Assembly: GCF_000427785.1 (NCBI RefSeq)
Contig: NZ_ATYR01000009.1
Span: forward strand, 62,001-126,000
Direction of reading: 5' to 3'
Source of the DNA: Massilia alkalitolerans DSM 17462
Lineage (GTDB): Bacteria > Pseudomonadota > Gammaproteobacteria > Burkholderiales > Burkholderiaceae_D
Length of the DNA stretch: 64,000 bases
The notes beneath the pieces are model-generated. The model saw nothing but the letters and a program-made list of their open reading frames with translations, made no database searches and was not told the DNA's origin. Numbering within the stretch: the stretch's first letter is position 1; each line of letters starts with the position of its first letter. Positions 27,663 to 38,813 of this stretch are shown piece after piece. The position numbers and the translations under genes are program-made.

Positions 27663-28589
27663 TCAGTGGCAACTGCCGCGTCCGTGATCGGGCGTGGCCC
27701 CAGGCGGCACCTGGCTGGGGTCTGCCGGCAGGAAGCGCCACGCGTAGGCGCCGTCCAGCAGGCGCAGCTCCAGCACCCCGTCGTAGCTGGCTTCGCGCAC
27801 CTCGCTGTTCGGCGTGAACTGCAGGAAGGGCGTGGCATAGGCGCCGCCGGTGCCGACCACGAACTGGCGCACGCCCCTGGCGCGGTCGAGCCGGCCGTCG
27901 GCATCCTGCGGCGCGAAGCGTTCGTAGTCATGGTCGTGGCCGGACAGGACCAGCTCGGCGCCGGCAGCATGCAGCAGCGCGAAGGCGTCGCGCAAGCGTC
28001 CTTGTTCGCGGAAATGGCCGCCCGAGGTGTACAGCGGATGGTGCCAGAAGGCGAGCGTGCAGGCGGCCTTCTCGCGCGCCAGTGTGTCGCGCAGCCAGCC
28101 GATCTGCTCGGCGTGCGCCGCCCCTTCCAGGTTGCTGTCGAGCGACACCACCAGCCAGCTGCCGAGCCGCAGGCTGTACCAGCTCTTTCCTTGCGGTTTG
28201 GCCCGCGCGCCGAAATACGCGAAGTAGGGGGCGGCGCCCGGCGTCGCGTATTCATGATTGCCGGGCGTGGGCCAGGTGCGCTCACGGAAGCGTCCCCAGG
28301 TCGGGTGGTAGCAGTGTTCGAACTCGGCCGCCGCGCCGACCGGGTAGGTGTGGTCGCCCAGCGACAGCACGGCGGACCTGGGATTGGCGCGCAGCAGTGG
28401 TTCCACCAGTTTGGCGGTGGCGGCCGCGCCCGACCAGCGCGGATCGGGGTGCTTGCAGCGCGCGATGTCGCCCGCCGCATACACGGTGTACCCGGCGGTA
28501 TCGGTGTCGGCAGCGGCCTGGGCACATCCCGGCCCGGCGGCTGCGAGCAGCGCCAGGCCGCCCAGCAGGCGCGGCGCCATGCCAGTCAT
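27663..28589 (-). CDS. Secreted metallophosphoesterase (purple acid phosphatase-like)
   Basis: A 308-residue exported calcineurin-like phosphoesterase. Metal-ligand motifs are in order: AAGDIARC (GDxx), LGDHTYPVG (GDxx), TPGNHEY (GNHE), FWHHPLYTSGGH and LSGHDHDYER (GHxH). The arrangement matches purple acid phosphatase/PhoD-like enzymes. Residues 1-25 are a signal peptide (LLGGLALLAAAGPGCAQA); the Cys there lacks a canonical lipobox. ATG 28589 is chosen; ATG 28580 three codons later is an alternative. It is 15 bases from pncC upstream and 38 bases before the M16 gene on the same strand, so the three may be co-transcribed. The phosphate substrate is unknown. Confidence 0.85.
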   Translation of the reverse strand: MTGMAPRLLGGLALLAAAGPGCAQAAADTDTAGYTVYAAGDIARCKHPDPRWSGAAATAKLVEPLLRANPRSAVLSLGDHTYPVGAAAEFEHCYHPTWGRFRERTWPTPGNHEYATPGAAPYFAYFGARAKPQGKSWYSLRLGSWLVVSLDSNLEGAAHAEQIGWLRDTLAREKAACTLAFWHHPLYTSGGHFREQGRLRDAFALLHAAGAELVLSGHDHDYERFAPQDADGRLDRARGVRQFVVGTGGAYATPFLQFTPNSEVREASYDGVLELRLLDGAYAWRFLPADPSQVPPGATPDHGRGSCH

Positions 28590-28603
28590 CGAGGCTTGCC
28601 TGC

Positions 28604-29086
28604 CTACTCGATGAAGCGCAGCAGGCCCTGCAGCGCATGCGCCACGGTCTGCTCGCGCACCGCCTTGCGGTCGCCCTGGAACACCAGGCGCTCGGTATAG
28701 GTCGTGTCGCCGCGCGACCAGCCGAAACAGACCGTGCCCACCGGCTTGCCCGGCACCGCGCCGGTCGGTCCGGCGATGCCGGTGGTCGACACCGCGACGT
28801 CGGCCGTGCTGTTGGACAGCGCCCCCTCGGCCATCTTCCCGGCCACTTCCTCGCTCACCGAGCCGAATTGCGCGATGAGCGCGGCCGGCACGTCCAGCAG
28901 CTCGGTCTTGGAGTTGTTGGAATAGGTGACAAAGCCGCAATCGAACCAGCCGGTGGAACCCGGGATTTCGGTGATTGCCTGGGAGATGCCGCCCCCGGTG
29001 CAGGATTCGGAGGTGGCCAGCACCAGGCGCTTGGCCTCGAGCGCCCGGCCAACTTTCGTAGCAAGATCTAGGATATCGTTCGTCAC
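28604..29086 (-). CDS. pncC: Nicotinamide-nucleotide amidohydrolase PncC (CinA C-terminal family)
   Basis: A 160-residue stand-alone CinA C-terminal domain that deamidates NMN to nicotinate mononucleotide in pyridine-nucleotide recycling. The catalytic Ser region is ATSESCTGGGISQAIT, and FVTYSNNSKTELL and STTGIAGPTGAVPGKPVGTV are conserved (core GIAGPTGA). The start is the GTG at 29084-29086: AAAGGAG lies six bases upstream. The alternative TTG at 29107 lies before this ribosome site and can be dismissed. The common thiL-pgpA-pncC order of betaproteobacteria is broken; thiL is 5 kb away. Confidence 0.92.
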   Translation of the reverse strand: MTNDILDLATKVGRALEAKRLVLATSESCTGGGISQAITEIPGSTGWFDCGFVTYSNNSKTELLDVPAALIAQFGSVSEEVAGKMAEGALSNSTADVAVSTTGIAGPTGAVPGKPVGTVCFGWSRGDTTYTERLVFQGDRKAVREQTVAHALQGLLRFIE

Positions 29087-29219
29087 GTGAAGCTCCTTTG
29101 AATGCAATTGACCGCGCTATAAGCGATGAGCGGGCCGAGGCCGATGTGGCGCACGCGAGCGGCGCGCGGTTTCATTCTAGCGCGGTCCGTGCCGCACTGA
29201 CACAGAAAGCGTGCACTTC

Positions 29220-29237
29220 AAGCATGCATGCATGCTT
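29220..29237. promoter_or_regulatory. 18-bp perfect palindrome upstream of hybrid kinase gene
   Basis: AAGCATGCATGCATGCTT is its own reverse complement and contains three GCATGC-type overlaps. It lies in the 294-base divergent region between pncC and the kinase, 143 bases before the kinase ATG. A regulator site is plausible; none can be named. Confidence 0.45.
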
Positions 29238-29380
29238 TACCCGTCATGCATACTGGATGAATCGTGAAAAGTTCCGTGCGACATGACACGAAGGCGTCGG
29301 CTATGCTGTTTGCGCCGCCGCGTCCGGCCGGAGGCATTTGTATTGACAATTCCGTTTGAGGTAGGACCCTTGGAGGCCGC

Positions 29381-31396
29381 ATGACCCATCGCCGTTCGAT
29401 CCGCAGCAAGCTGGTGCGGGCGGTGATGACCACCACGTTCGTCGCCTTGCTGGTGTCGGTGGCGATCATCATCTTCTACGACCTGCGCAGCTACCACCGC
29501 AGCCTGCTGAACGACCTCGCCACCCAGGCGGAACTGGTCGGCCACATGAGCTCGGCCGCGCTGACCTTCGACGATCCGCGCCTGGCCAAGGAGAACCTGG
29601 CGCTGCTGCGCACCCGCCCCCAGGTGCGCGCCGCCGCCATCTACGACGCCAACGGCGAGCTGTTCGCTTCCTACCAGGCGGCCGGCGAGGCGAGCGGGCT
29701 GCCCGAGCGCCTGCCCGCCGTCCCCGCCAGCGATCGCGACAACCTGGTCATCCACCACCGCATCGTCGAGGATGGCGACGCGCTCGGCACGGTGTACCTG
29801 CGCGCCGAGAACCAGCTGCTGGCGCGCACGGTCGACTACCTCAGCATCGCCGCGGGCGTGACGCTGCTGGCCATGTTCGTGGCCTACCTCCTGATGCGCC
29901 GCATGGGCCGGGTGGTGACGGCGCCGATCGTGGCCATCACCGAGATCGCGCGCGACGTGGTCGCCACCCGCGATTATTCGCGCCGCGCGCCGCGCATCAG
30001 CAACGACGAGGCCGGGGAGCTGGTCGATTCCTTCAATGCCATGCTGACCGAGATCGAAGGGCGCACGCGCGAACTGGAGACCTCGAGCAGCGAAATCGCG
30101 CGCGAGGCCGCGGAACGCTCGCGCGCGCAGCAGGAAGTCATGCGCCTGAACGAGCAGCTGGAGCAGCGCGTGGACGAGCGCACCCTGCAGCTGGCGCTGG
30201 CCAACGCCGAGCTGGCCAATGCGATCGAAGAGGCGCGCAGCGCCAACCAGGCCAAGTCGGCTTTTCTTTCGTCGATGAGCCATGAGCTGCGCACGCCGCT
30301 CAACGCGATCCTGGGCTTCGCCCAGATCCTGACTTCCGACACGCTGCCCTCGACCCTCGAGCAGAAGAAGGAGTTCGCCAACCATATCCTGAAGAGCGGC
30401 CGGCACCTGCTCACCCTGATCAACGAGATCCTCGACCTGGCCAAGGTCGAGTCGGGCACGGTGACGCTGTCGATGGAGCCGGTGGCGCTCTCCAACACGC
30501 TGCTGGAAACCCGCACGATGGTCGAGCCGATCGCGGCAAGCCGCGGCGTGCGCGTGCTGTTCCCGGAAACGCCTGGCGCGGTGGTGCTGGCCGACCGCAC
30601 CCGCTTGAAACAGGTCCTGCTCAACCTGCTCTCCAACGGGGTGAAGTACAACCGCGAGGCCGGCGCCGTGGTGGTCACCTGCGAACAGGTGGCCCCGACC
30701 CGGCTGCGCCTGTCGGTGCAGGACACCGGCGCCGGCCTCGATGCCGAACAGGTGGCGAGCCTGTTCCAGCCCTTCAACCGGCTCGGCCAGGAGGGCGGCA
30801 GCCAGGAGGGCACCGGCATCGGGCTGGTGGTCACCAAGCGCCTGGTCGAGCTGATGGGCGGCGAGATCGGCGTGTCCAGCAGCCCGGGCATGGGCAGCGT
30901 GTTCTGGATCGAACTGGCCACCACCGCGCCGCTGGCGGCGCAGGCGGAGGACGCGGCCGGCGAGGTGCAGGAAGTCCATACCGTGCCGGACGAAGGAGAA
31001 CCGCAGCTGATTCTGTACGTCGAGGACAACCCCGCCAACCTGCGCCTGGTGGAAGAGATCGTGCGCTTCCGTTCCGACCTGCGCCTGCTGTCGGCGCACG
31101 ACGGCCACGTCGGCCTGTCGCTGGCGCGCGCGCACCAGCCGGCGATCATCCTGATGGACCTGAACCTGCCGGGCATGAGCGGCATCGAGGTGCTCAGGCA
31201 GCTGCGCGCCGACCCGCTCACCGCCGGCATCCCGGTCATCGCCCTGACCGCCAACGCCATGCAGCGCGACATCGAGCGCGGCATGGCCGCGGGCTTCACC
31301 CGCTACCTGACCAAACCGATCGACATCGACAAGTTCACCGACGCGATCAACAGTACGCTGGCCAAAGCAAAGCCAGCCGAAAGGAAGGCCGAATGA
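29381..31396 (+). CDS. CHASE8-type hybrid sensor histidine kinase (HAMP-HisKA-HATPase-REC)
   Basis: A 671-residue membrane kinase. Helix 1 (about 15-35) and helix 2 (about 152-172) flank a periplasmic sensor with SSAALTFDDPRLAKENLALL, the typical CHASE8 opening (core ALTFDD). HAMP (about 173-228) and a coiled coil (230-290) follow. The H-box SHELRTPLNAILGF places the phospho-His near residue 300; NLLSNGVKYN, QDTGAGL and GTGIGLVVTKRL form the ATP site. The receiver has the phospho-Asp in LMDLNLPG (about 592). The stop overlaps the next gene by ATGA, so kinase and c-di-GMP regulator are made together. A weak ribosome site GGAGG lies near the ATG. Confidence 0.9.
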   Translation: MTHRRSIRSKLVRAVMTTTFVALLVSVAIIIFYDLRSYHRSLLNDLATQAELVGHMSSAALTFDDPRLAKENLALLRTRPQVRAAAIYDANGELFASYQAAGEASGLPERLPAVPASDRDNLVIHHRIVEDGDALGTVYLRAENQLLARTVDYLSIAAGVTLLAMFVAYLLMRRMGRVVTAPIVAITEIARDVVATRDYSRRAPRISNDEAGELVDSFNAMLTEIEGRTRELETSSSEIAREAAERSRAQQEVMRLNEQLEQRVDERTLQLALANAELANAIEEARSANQAKSAFLSSMSHELRTPLNAILGFAQILTSDTLPSTLEQKKEFANHILKSGRHLLTLINEILDLAKVESGTVTLSMEPVALSNTLLETRTMVEPIAASRGVRVLFPETPGAVVLADRTRLKQVLLNLLSNGVKYNREAGAVVVTCEQVAPTRLRLSVQDTGAGLDAEQVASLFQPFNRLGQEGGSQEGTGIGLVVTKRLVELMGGEIGVSSSPGMGSVFWIELATTAPLAAQAEDAAGEVQEVHTVPDEGEPQLILYVEDNPANLRLVEEIVRFRSDLRLLSAHDGHVGLSLARAHQPAIILMDLNLPGMSGIEVLRQLRADPLTAGIPVIALTANAMQRDIERGMAAGFTRYLTKPIDIDKFTDAINSTLAKAKPAERKAE

Positions 31397-34044
31397 TTTC
31401 ACTGTCCGACATCCGCCGCGCGCGCATCCTCGTCGTGGACGACGAACCCGTCAACGTCCAGCTGCTCGAATACCTGCTGAAGACGACCGGGTACGAGAAC
31501 GTCTCGGCTACCTGCGACCCGCGCCAGGTGGTGTCGATGCACCTGAAGCATCGCTTCGACCTGATCATCCTCGACCTGCACATGCCGGCCATGGACGGCT
31601 TCGACGTGATGGAGGCGCTCAAGCCGCTCGAGAGCGATTCCTGGCTGCCGGTGCTGGTGGTGACGGCCGAGCCGGACAAGAAGCTGGCGGCGCTGGAAGC
31701 GGGCGCGCGCGACTTCATCGGCAAGCCCTTCGACACCGTGGAGGTGATGACGCGCATCCGCAACCTGCTGGAAGTGCGCCTGCTGCACCGCGAGTCGCAG
31801 GACTACGGGGTGCAGCTGGAGCGCGAGGTGTGCGAGCGCACCGCCGAGCTGGCGCGCTTCCGCGGCGCGATGGATGCGACGCCGGACGCGATCTTCCTGA
31901 TCGATACCGCCTCGATGGCGATGGTCGACGTCTCGGACGGCGCCTGCCGCATGCTCGGCTTCTCGCGCGAGGCGCTGCTGCGCATCGACCCGGTGGCGCT
32001 GGGCCTGGCCACGCGCCAGCTGCTCGAGCGCCACCTGGCGGCCGATGCGCTGGCCCATGGCGGCGCGCTCACCTCCGCGCCCGGCGCGGACGGCGAGGGA
32101 GACAAGCCGGAATTCGGCGCGCTGCCCGGCGACATCGTCGAGACCGAGCTGCTGCGCGCCGGCGGGCAGGGCGCGGTGCCGGTGGAGATCAGCTGGAAGC
32201 TGCAGGACCTGGGCAAGAGCCGCATGCTGATCGCGGTGGCGCGCGACATCAGCGAGCGCCTGCACGCCCAGGAACGCCTGCGCCACATGGCCAGCTACGA
32301 TGCGCTCACCGGCCTGCCGAACCGCACCCTGTTCTTCCAGAACCTGCGCGACGCCATCGAGCTGGCGCGCGACAAGAACTGGCGCGTGGCGGTGCTGTGC
32401 ATCACGCTCGACCGCTTCAAGATCATCAACGATTCGCTCGGCACCTCGCGCGGCGACGAGCTGCTGCGCCAGTTCAGCACGCGCCTGGTGCGCGTGGTGC
32501 GCCTGCGCGACACGGCCGGGCGCCTGGGCGGCGACGAGTTCGCCCTGATCCTGACCATGACGCGCGACCAGCAGGAGGCGGTGAACGTCGCCAACGAGAT
32601 CCGCGAGTCGCTGCGCGCGCCCTTCGACCTGCACGGCCAGCAGGCCGCGCTGACGGCCAGCATCGGCATCGCCATGTACCCGGAGGACTCGACCGAGCCG
32701 GGCACCCTGATCAAGTATGCCGACACCGCGATGGTGCGCGCCAAGGAAGCGGGGCGCGACGGCTACCGCTTCTTCACCGCCGGGATGAACGTGCAGGTGC
32801 TGGCGCGCCTGGACCTCGAGCTGGCGCTGCGCAGCGCGCTCGAGGACAAGCAGTTCGTGCTGTACTACCAGCCCAAGCTGGAACTGAATACCGGCCGCAT
32901 CTCGGGCGTGGAAGCGCTGCTGCGCTGGAACCGGCCGGGCTTCGGGCTGGTCTACCCGGCCGAGTTCGTGCCGCTGATGGAGGAAACCGGGCTGGTGGTG
33001 CGGGTCGGCGAATGGATCGTCGACGAAGCCTGCCGCCAGATCGCGGCCTGGAACGCAAGCGGGGTGCGCGACGTGCGGGTGGCGGTGAACGTGTCCAGCC
33101 GCCAGTTCGTCGAAGGCGACCTGGAAAGCGTGATCCGCGCGGCGCTCGACAAGCACGGGGTCGAGCCCGGCATGCTGGAGCTGGAACTGACGGAAAGCGC
33201 GCTGATGTCCAATGCCGAGCACACCATCGCCGTGCTGGGCCGGCTGAAGGAACTCGGGATCCGCATTGCGATCGACGACTTCGGCACGGGCTACTCGAGT
33301 CTAGCCTACCTCAAGCGCTTCCCGATCGACAAGCTGAAGATCGACATCGCCTTCGTGCGCGACATCGTGACCAATCCGGACGATGCGGCGATCGCACTGG
33401 CCATCATCAGCATGGCGCACAGCCTGCACATGCAGGTGATCGCCGAAGGCGTGGAGACGCGCGCGCAGATGGCGTATTTGCGGCGCAACCGCTGCGACGA
33501 GATCCAGGGCTTCCACTTCTCGCGCGCGCTGCCCGCCGACGAGCTGGCGCGGCGGGTAGAAGACAACCGCGCCCAGCCGGACCAGCCGAAGGACCAGGAC
33601 GACAAGGTCCAGACCCTGCTCATCGTGGACGACGACGTCAACGTGCTGACCGCGCTGCACCGCCTGTTCAGGCGCGATAACTACCGGGTGCTGACGGCCT
33701 CCTCGCCGGCCGAGGGTTTCGAACTGCTGGCGCTGTACCGGGTGCAGGTGATCCTGTGCGACCAGCGCATGCCGGTCATGAGCGGCACCGAGTTCCTCAG
33801 CAAGGTCAAGGAGATGTATCCGGAGACCATCCGCATCATCCTGTCGGGCTATACCGGTGTGGAGACGGTGCTCGATTCGATCAACCGCGGGGCGATCTAC
33901 CGCTTCTACACCAAGCCCTGGCACGACCTGCAGCTGCGCGAGAATATCCGGCTGGCGTTCCGGCACTACTGGCTGACCTACGGGCCCTACGACGATCGCA
34001 AGACGCCACGTGAAGATGCGGAGAAAACGGGCGCGGTCAGCTGA
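31393..34044 (+). CDS. REC-PAS-GGDEF-EAL-REC response regulator; cyclase site degenerate
   Basis: An 883-residue regulator with receivers at both ends: REC1 (1-125, LDLHMP, Asp about 60), PAS (150-285), GGDEF (300-460), EAL (475-720) and REC2 (745-870, CDQRMP, with YRFYTKPW as in RpfG-like receivers). Although GGDEF (379-383) is intact, the metal-binding Asp of the DxD motif is Thr338 (ITLDRFK) and the usual GH is Gly-Thr351, so cyclase activity is doubtful. Substrate residues IND and RGD remain. The EAL site is complete (VEALLRW, ELTESA, DDFGTGYSSL, KIDIAF, AEGVET), so it is probably a phosphodiesterase with a regulatory GGDEF. Coupled to the upstream kinase; its 3' end overlaps thiL by 8 bases. 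Confidence 0.9.
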   Translation: MISLSDIRRARILVVDDEPVNVQLLEYLLKTTGYENVSATCDPRQVVSMHLKHRFDLIILDLHMPAMDGFDVMEALKPLESDSWLPVLVVTAEPDKKLAALEAGARDFIGKPFDTVEVMTRIRNLLEVRLLHRESQDYGVQLEREVCERTAELARFRGAMDATPDAIFLIDTASMAMVDVSDGACRMLGFSREALLRIDPVALGLATRQLLERHLAADALAHGGALTSAPGADGEGDKPEFGALPGDIVETELLRAGGQGAVPVEISWKLQDLGKSRMLIAVARDISERLHAQERLRHMASYDALTGLPNRTLFFQNLRDAIELARDKNWRVAVLCITLDRFKIINDSLGTSRGDELLRQFSTRLVRVVRLRDTAGRLGGDEFALILTMTRDQQEAVNVANEIRESLRAPFDLHGQQAALTASIGIAMYPEDSTEPGTLIKYADTAMVRAKEAGRDGYRFFTAGMNVQVLARLDLELALRSALEDKQFVLYYQPKLELNTGRISGVEALLRWNRPGFGLVYPAEFVPLMEETGLVVRVGEWIVDEACRQIAAWNASGVRDVRVAVNVSSRQFVEGDLESVIRAALDKHGVEPGMLELELTESALMSNAEHTIAVLGRLKELGIRIAIDDFGTGYSSLAYLKRFPIDKLKIDIAFVRDIVTNPDDAAIALAIISMAHSLHMQVIAEGVETRAQMAYLRRNRCDEIQGFHFSRALPADELARRVEDNRAQPDQPKDQDDKVQTLLIVDDDVNVLTALHRLFRRDNYRVLTASSPAEGFELLALYRVQVILCDQRMPVMSGTEFLSKVKEMYPETIRIILSGYTGVETVLDSINRGAIYRFYTKPWHDLQLRENIRLAFRHYWLTYGPYDDRKTPREDAEKTGAVS

Positions 34045-34999
34045 AGTGATCCCACCCGCTCAGCTTGAGATCGAGCGGTATTCCCTGAGCATCCACGAAG
34101 CGCAGCCCTGGCGCCGCCTCGATCCAGCCAACGCGGGTGACAGGCGTGCCGCTGCGCCGTCCGGCTTCCAGCACCGCTTCCCGGTTCGCCGCCGGCGCCG
34201 TGAAGCACAGCTCGTAATCGTCGCCGCCCGCCAACGTGAAGCGGCGCCGCAGCTCGAGCGGTTGCCGCGCCAGCACCGGCCCGGCCGGCAGCGCGTCCAC
34301 CTCCAGCGTGGCGCCGACCTTTGACGCCGCCAGGATGTGCCCGAGGTCCCCCACCAGCCCGTCCGACACATCGAGGGCCGCATGCGCGACCGGCTGCGCC
34401 GCCAGCGCCAGCCCCAGGGCCAGGCGCGGCGCCGGCATGTGCATGCGCTCGGCCGCCTGCGCGTGGTCCTCGTCGGGCAGCGCCACTTCCGCCAGGTAGC
34501 CGGCCAGGGCCAGCCGCGCGTCGCCCAGCGTGCCCGAGATCCAGATGTCGTCCCCCACGCGCGCCGCATCGCGCCGCAGCGCATGCCCGGGCGCCAGCTC
34601 GCCGAACACCGTGATGCAGATGTTCAGCGGTCCCTTGGTCGTATCGCCGCCGATGAGCTCGCAGCCGTGGGCGTCGGCCAGCGCGAACAGCCCGCGCGAG
34701 AAACCCTCCAGCCAGGTCGGATCGGCGGCCGGCAGTGCGAGCGCCAGCGTGAAGCCGACCGGGCGCGCGCCCATCGCCGCCAGGTCCGACAGGTTCACCG
34801 CCAGGCTCTTATGACCCAGATTGACGGGATCGGCGCCGGCGAAGAAATGCCGGTCCTCGACCAGCATGTCGCTCGAGATCGCCATCTGCATGCCGGGGGA
34901 GGGCGTGAGCAGGGCGCAATCGTCGCCGATGCCCAGGTCGGCCCGGCCAGGGCGCTCGCGCTTGAAGAATTGTTTGATGAGGTCGAATTCGGAAAGCAT
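34037..34999 (-). CDS. thiL: Thiamine-monophosphate kinase ThiL
   Basis: A 320-residue ATP-dependent kinase that makes thiamine diphosphate from thiamine monophosphate. Motifs: MLSEFDLIKQFF at the start, GIGDDCALL (metal Asp), SSDMLVEDRHF, HKSLAVNLSDLAAMGA, GGDTTKGP, ALDVSDGLVGDLGHI and the GGDDYELCF phosphate loop. ATG 34999 begins the standard N-terminus; the frame upstream to 35065 is not family-like. No pgpA follows, unlike many relatives. The gene is convergent with the REC-PAS-GGDEF-EAL-REC gene (8-base overlap) and divergent from maeB (169 bases). Confidence 0.94.
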   Translation of the reverse strand: MLSEFDLIKQFFKRERPGRADLGIGDDCALLTPSPGMQMAISSDMLVEDRHFFAGADPVNLGHKSLAVNLSDLAAMGARPVGFTLALALPAADPTWLEGFSRGLFALADAHGCELIGGDTTKGPLNICITVFGELAPGHALRRDAARVGDDIWISGTLGDARLALAGYLAEVALPDEDHAQAAERMHMPAPRLALGLALAAQPVAHAALDVSDGLVGDLGHILAASKVGATLEVDALPAGPVLARQPLELRRRFTLAGGDDYELCFTAPAANREAVLEAGRRSGTPVTRVGWIEAAPGLRFVDAQGIPLDLKLSGWDHFS

Positions 35000-35168
35000 C
35001 TGCGCATTGTAATCGCCCCCTTTAACTAGAAGCTGAGCTAATGGTAGAGCTTGAATTATTAGCAATACTTATATATCTATGACTGCCTGTTGAAAATACG
35101 TAGCCTTTGTCAACTGTTCGTCTGATAAAATTGGAGGTTCCCCTCTAGTTTCAGGAAGGCTGCCCGGC

Positions 35169-37481
35169 ATGGACTCGTCATCGGACAAGAAAGAAGAATT
35201 GCGTCAACAGCTGCGCGCAGCAGCTCTCGAATATCACCAGATTCCCCGCCCCGGCAAGATCAGTGTCACCCCGACCAAGGGCCTGCTGAACCAGCGCGAC
35301 CTGGCGCTGGCTTACTCGCCGGGCGTTGCCGCCCCTTGCGAGGAGATCGTCAAGGACCCGGCCAACTCGTACAAGTACACGGCGCGCGGCAACCTGGTCG
35401 CCGTGATCTCGAACGGCACCGCCGTGCTCGGCCTGGGCAACATCGGCCCGCTGGCCTCCAAGCCGGTGATGGAAGGCAAGGGCGTGCTGTTCAAGAAGTT
35501 CGCCGCGATCGACGTGTTCGACATCGAGATCAACGAGAACGACCCGGACAAGCTGGTCGACATCATCGCTTCGCTCGAACCTACTTTTGGGGGCATCAAC
35601 CTGGAAGACATCAAGGCGCCGGAGTGCTTCTACATCGAGCGCAAGCTGCGCGAGCGCATGAAGATCCCGGTCTTCCACGATGACCAGCACGGCACCGCCA
35701 TCATCGTCGGCGCCGCCATCCTGAACGGCCTGAAGGTGGTCGGCAAGGATATCAAGAACTGCAAGCTGGTGGTCTCGGGCGCCGGCGCGGCCGCGCTGGC
35801 CTGCCTCGACCTGATCGTCGATCTCGGCTTCCCGCTCGAGAACATTTTCGTCACCGACCTGGCCGGCGTGGTCTACAAGGGCCGCACCGAGCTGATGGAC
35901 GAGGACAAGGCGCGCTTCGCCCAGGATACCCCGCACCGCTCGCTGGCCGAGGTGATCCCGGGCGCCGACATCTTCCTGGGCCTGTCGGCAGGCGGCGTGC
36001 TGAAGCAGGACATGGTCGCGCAGATGGCGCCGAACCCGCTGATCCTGGCGCTGGCCAACCCGAACCCGGAGATCCTGCCGGAAGACGTCAAGGCGGTGCG
36101 CAGCGATGCCATCATCGCCACCGGCCGTTCGGACTACCCGAACCAGGTCAACAACGTCCTGTGCTTCCCCTACATGTTCCGCGGCGCGCTGGACTGCGGC
36201 GCGACCACCATCACCCGCGAGATGGAAATCGCGGTGGTGCACGCGATCGCCGACCTGGCCCACGCCGAGCAGTCGGACATCGTGGCCTCGGCCTACGGCA
36301 TCGCCAACCTGTCGTTTGGCCCGGAATACCTGATCCCGATGCCCTTCGATCCGCGCCTGCTGACCCACATCGCCCCTGCGGTGGCCAAGGCGGCGCAGGA
36401 CGGCGGCGTCGCCACCCGTCCGATCGCGGACCTGGCCGCCTACGCCGAGAGCCTGCAGCAGTTCGTGTACCGCAGCGGCACCTTCATGAAGCCGCTGTTT
36501 TCGGTGGCCAAGGCCGCGCCGATGGAAGCCAAGCGCATCGTCTACGCCGAGGGCGAGGACGAGCGCGTGCTGCGCGCGGTGCAGGTGGTGGTCGACGAGA
36601 AGCTGGCGCGCCCGATCCTGGTCGGCCGCCCGGCGGTGCTGGAAAAGCGCATCGAGAAGTTCGGCCTGCGCCTCAAGCTGGGCCAGAACGTGGACGTGAT
36701 CAACCCGGACTACGACGAGCGCTACCGCGACTACTGGCAGACCTACTACGAGATGGCCAAGCGCAAGGGCGTGACCGTCGACCTGGCCAAGATCGAGATG
36801 CGCCGCCGCCACACCCTGATCGGCGCCATGATGGTCCACAAGGGCGACGCGGACGGCCTGATCTGCGGCACCTACGGCACCACCCAGATGCACCTGCACT
36901 ACGTCGACCAGGTGCTGGGCAAGCGGGCGGCATCGAAGGTATACGCGGCGATGAACTTCCTGATCACCCCGGACCGCCAGCTGGCCATCGTCGACACCCA
37001 CGTCAACGAGAACCCGAACGCCGAGGAGCTGGCCGAGATCACCGTGATGGCGGCCGAGGAGATGGAACGCTTCGGCATGCAGCCGCGCGCGGCCCTGCTG
37101 TCGCATTCGAACTTCGGCACCTACAACAGCGAATCGGCCCGCAAGATGCGCGCGGTGCTGCCGCTGGTGCAGCAGGCCAAGCCGGGCCTGGAAATCGACG
37201 GCGAGATGCACGGTGACACCGCGATCGAAGCCAAGGTGCGCATGAAGATCATGCCGAACTCGGCGCTGACCGGCGACGCCAACCTGCTGGTGATGCCGAA
37301 TATCGACGCCGCCAACATTTCCTACAACCTGGTCAAGAGCGCCGCCGGCAACGGCATCGCGATCGGCCCGGTCCTGCTGGGCTGTGCGCGTCCCGTGCAT
37401 ATCCTGACGCCGTCGTCGACGGTGCGCCGCATCGTCAACATGACGGCCTTGTGTGTCGTGGATGCGGTCTCGCAACGGTAA
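35169..37481 (+). CDS. maeB: NADP-dependent malic enzyme with phosphotransacetylase-like C-terminal domain
   Basis: A 770-residue MaeB that decarboxylates malate to pyruvate with NADP. The malic N-domain (about 20-150) has [17 protein letters not shown] and [21 protein letters not shown] (core [10 protein letters not shown]); the Lys/Asp catalytic region FHDDQHGTA and the NADP fold [15 protein letters not shown] follow. Residues about 430-760 match phosphate acetyltransferase ([30 protein letters not shown]) and in this family are regulatory, responding to acetyl-CoA, rather than catalytic. AGGAAGG lies before the ATG. A strong terminator follows the stop. Confidence 0.95.
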   Translation: MDSSSDKKEELRQQLRAAALEYHQIPRPGKISVTPTKGLLNQRDLALAYSPGVAAPCEEIVKDPANSYKYTARGNLVAVISNGTAVLGLGNIGPLASKPVMEGKGVLFKKFAAIDVFDIEINENDPDKLVDIIASLEPTFGGINLEDIKAPECFYIERKLRERMKIPVFHDDQHGTAIIVGAAILNGLKVVGKDIKNCKLVVSGAGAAALACLDLIVDLGFPLENIFVTDLAGVVYKGRTELMDEDKARFAQDTPHRSLAEVIPGADIFLGLSAGGVLKQDMVAQMAPNPLILALANPNPEILPEDVKAVRSDAIIATGRSDYPNQVNNVLCFPYMFRGALDCGATTITREMEIAVVHAIADLAHAEQSDIVASAYGIANLSFGPEYLIPMPFDPRLLTHIAPAVAKAAQDGGVATRPIADLAAYAESLQQFVYRSGTFMKPLFSVAKAAPMEAKRIVYAEGEDERVLRAVQVVVDEKLARPILVGRPAVLEKRIEKFGLRLKLGQNVDVINPDYDERYRDYWQTYYEMAKRKGVTVDLAKIEMRRRHTLIGAMMVHKGDADGLICGTYGTTQMHLHYVDQVLGKRAASKVYAAMNFLITPDRQLAIVDTHVNENPNAEELAEITVMAAEEMERFGMQPRAALLSHSNFGTYNSESARKMRAVLPLVQQAKPGLEIDGEMHGDTAIEAKVRMKIMPNSALTGDANLLVMPNIDAANISYNLVKSAAGNGIAIGPVLLGCARPVHILTPSSTVRRIVNMTALCVVDAVSQR

Positions 37482-37508
37482 GTAAGTACCAACAAGCGGT
37501 ATAACGCA

Positions 37509-37546
37509 CGCCTGACGCGGCTCTTTGAGCTGTGTCAGGCGTTTTT
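37509..37546 (+). terminator. Rho-independent terminator after maeB
   Basis: CGCCTGAC (37509-37516) pairs with GTCAGGCG (37534-37541), with a further inner CTC-TTT-GAG stem, and TTTTT follows at 37542-37546. Confidence 0.9.
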
Positions 37547-37705
37547 GTCTCAGAATTTCACAATTTGTCTTCGCACAAATACAACGGTAACAATCCGTAA
37601 GCGGGCGCCGGGTGGCATACTTTTCAAGGCATAATGTCGAGATAAAGTGTTGCATTAATTGCAGCACTCTCTACCGTGTCAAGGTAGACAACTTCTCCTC
37701 TCTGA

Positions 37706-38809
<1,104 letters not shown>

Positions 38810-38813
38810 GATC

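Noticed and set aside
35178..37667. Long minus-strand open frame (829 codons) opposite maeB
   Set aside because: Shadow of a GC-rich gene: low-complexity, Val/Gln/Asp/His-rich protein, no family features, fully antisense to an evident gene.
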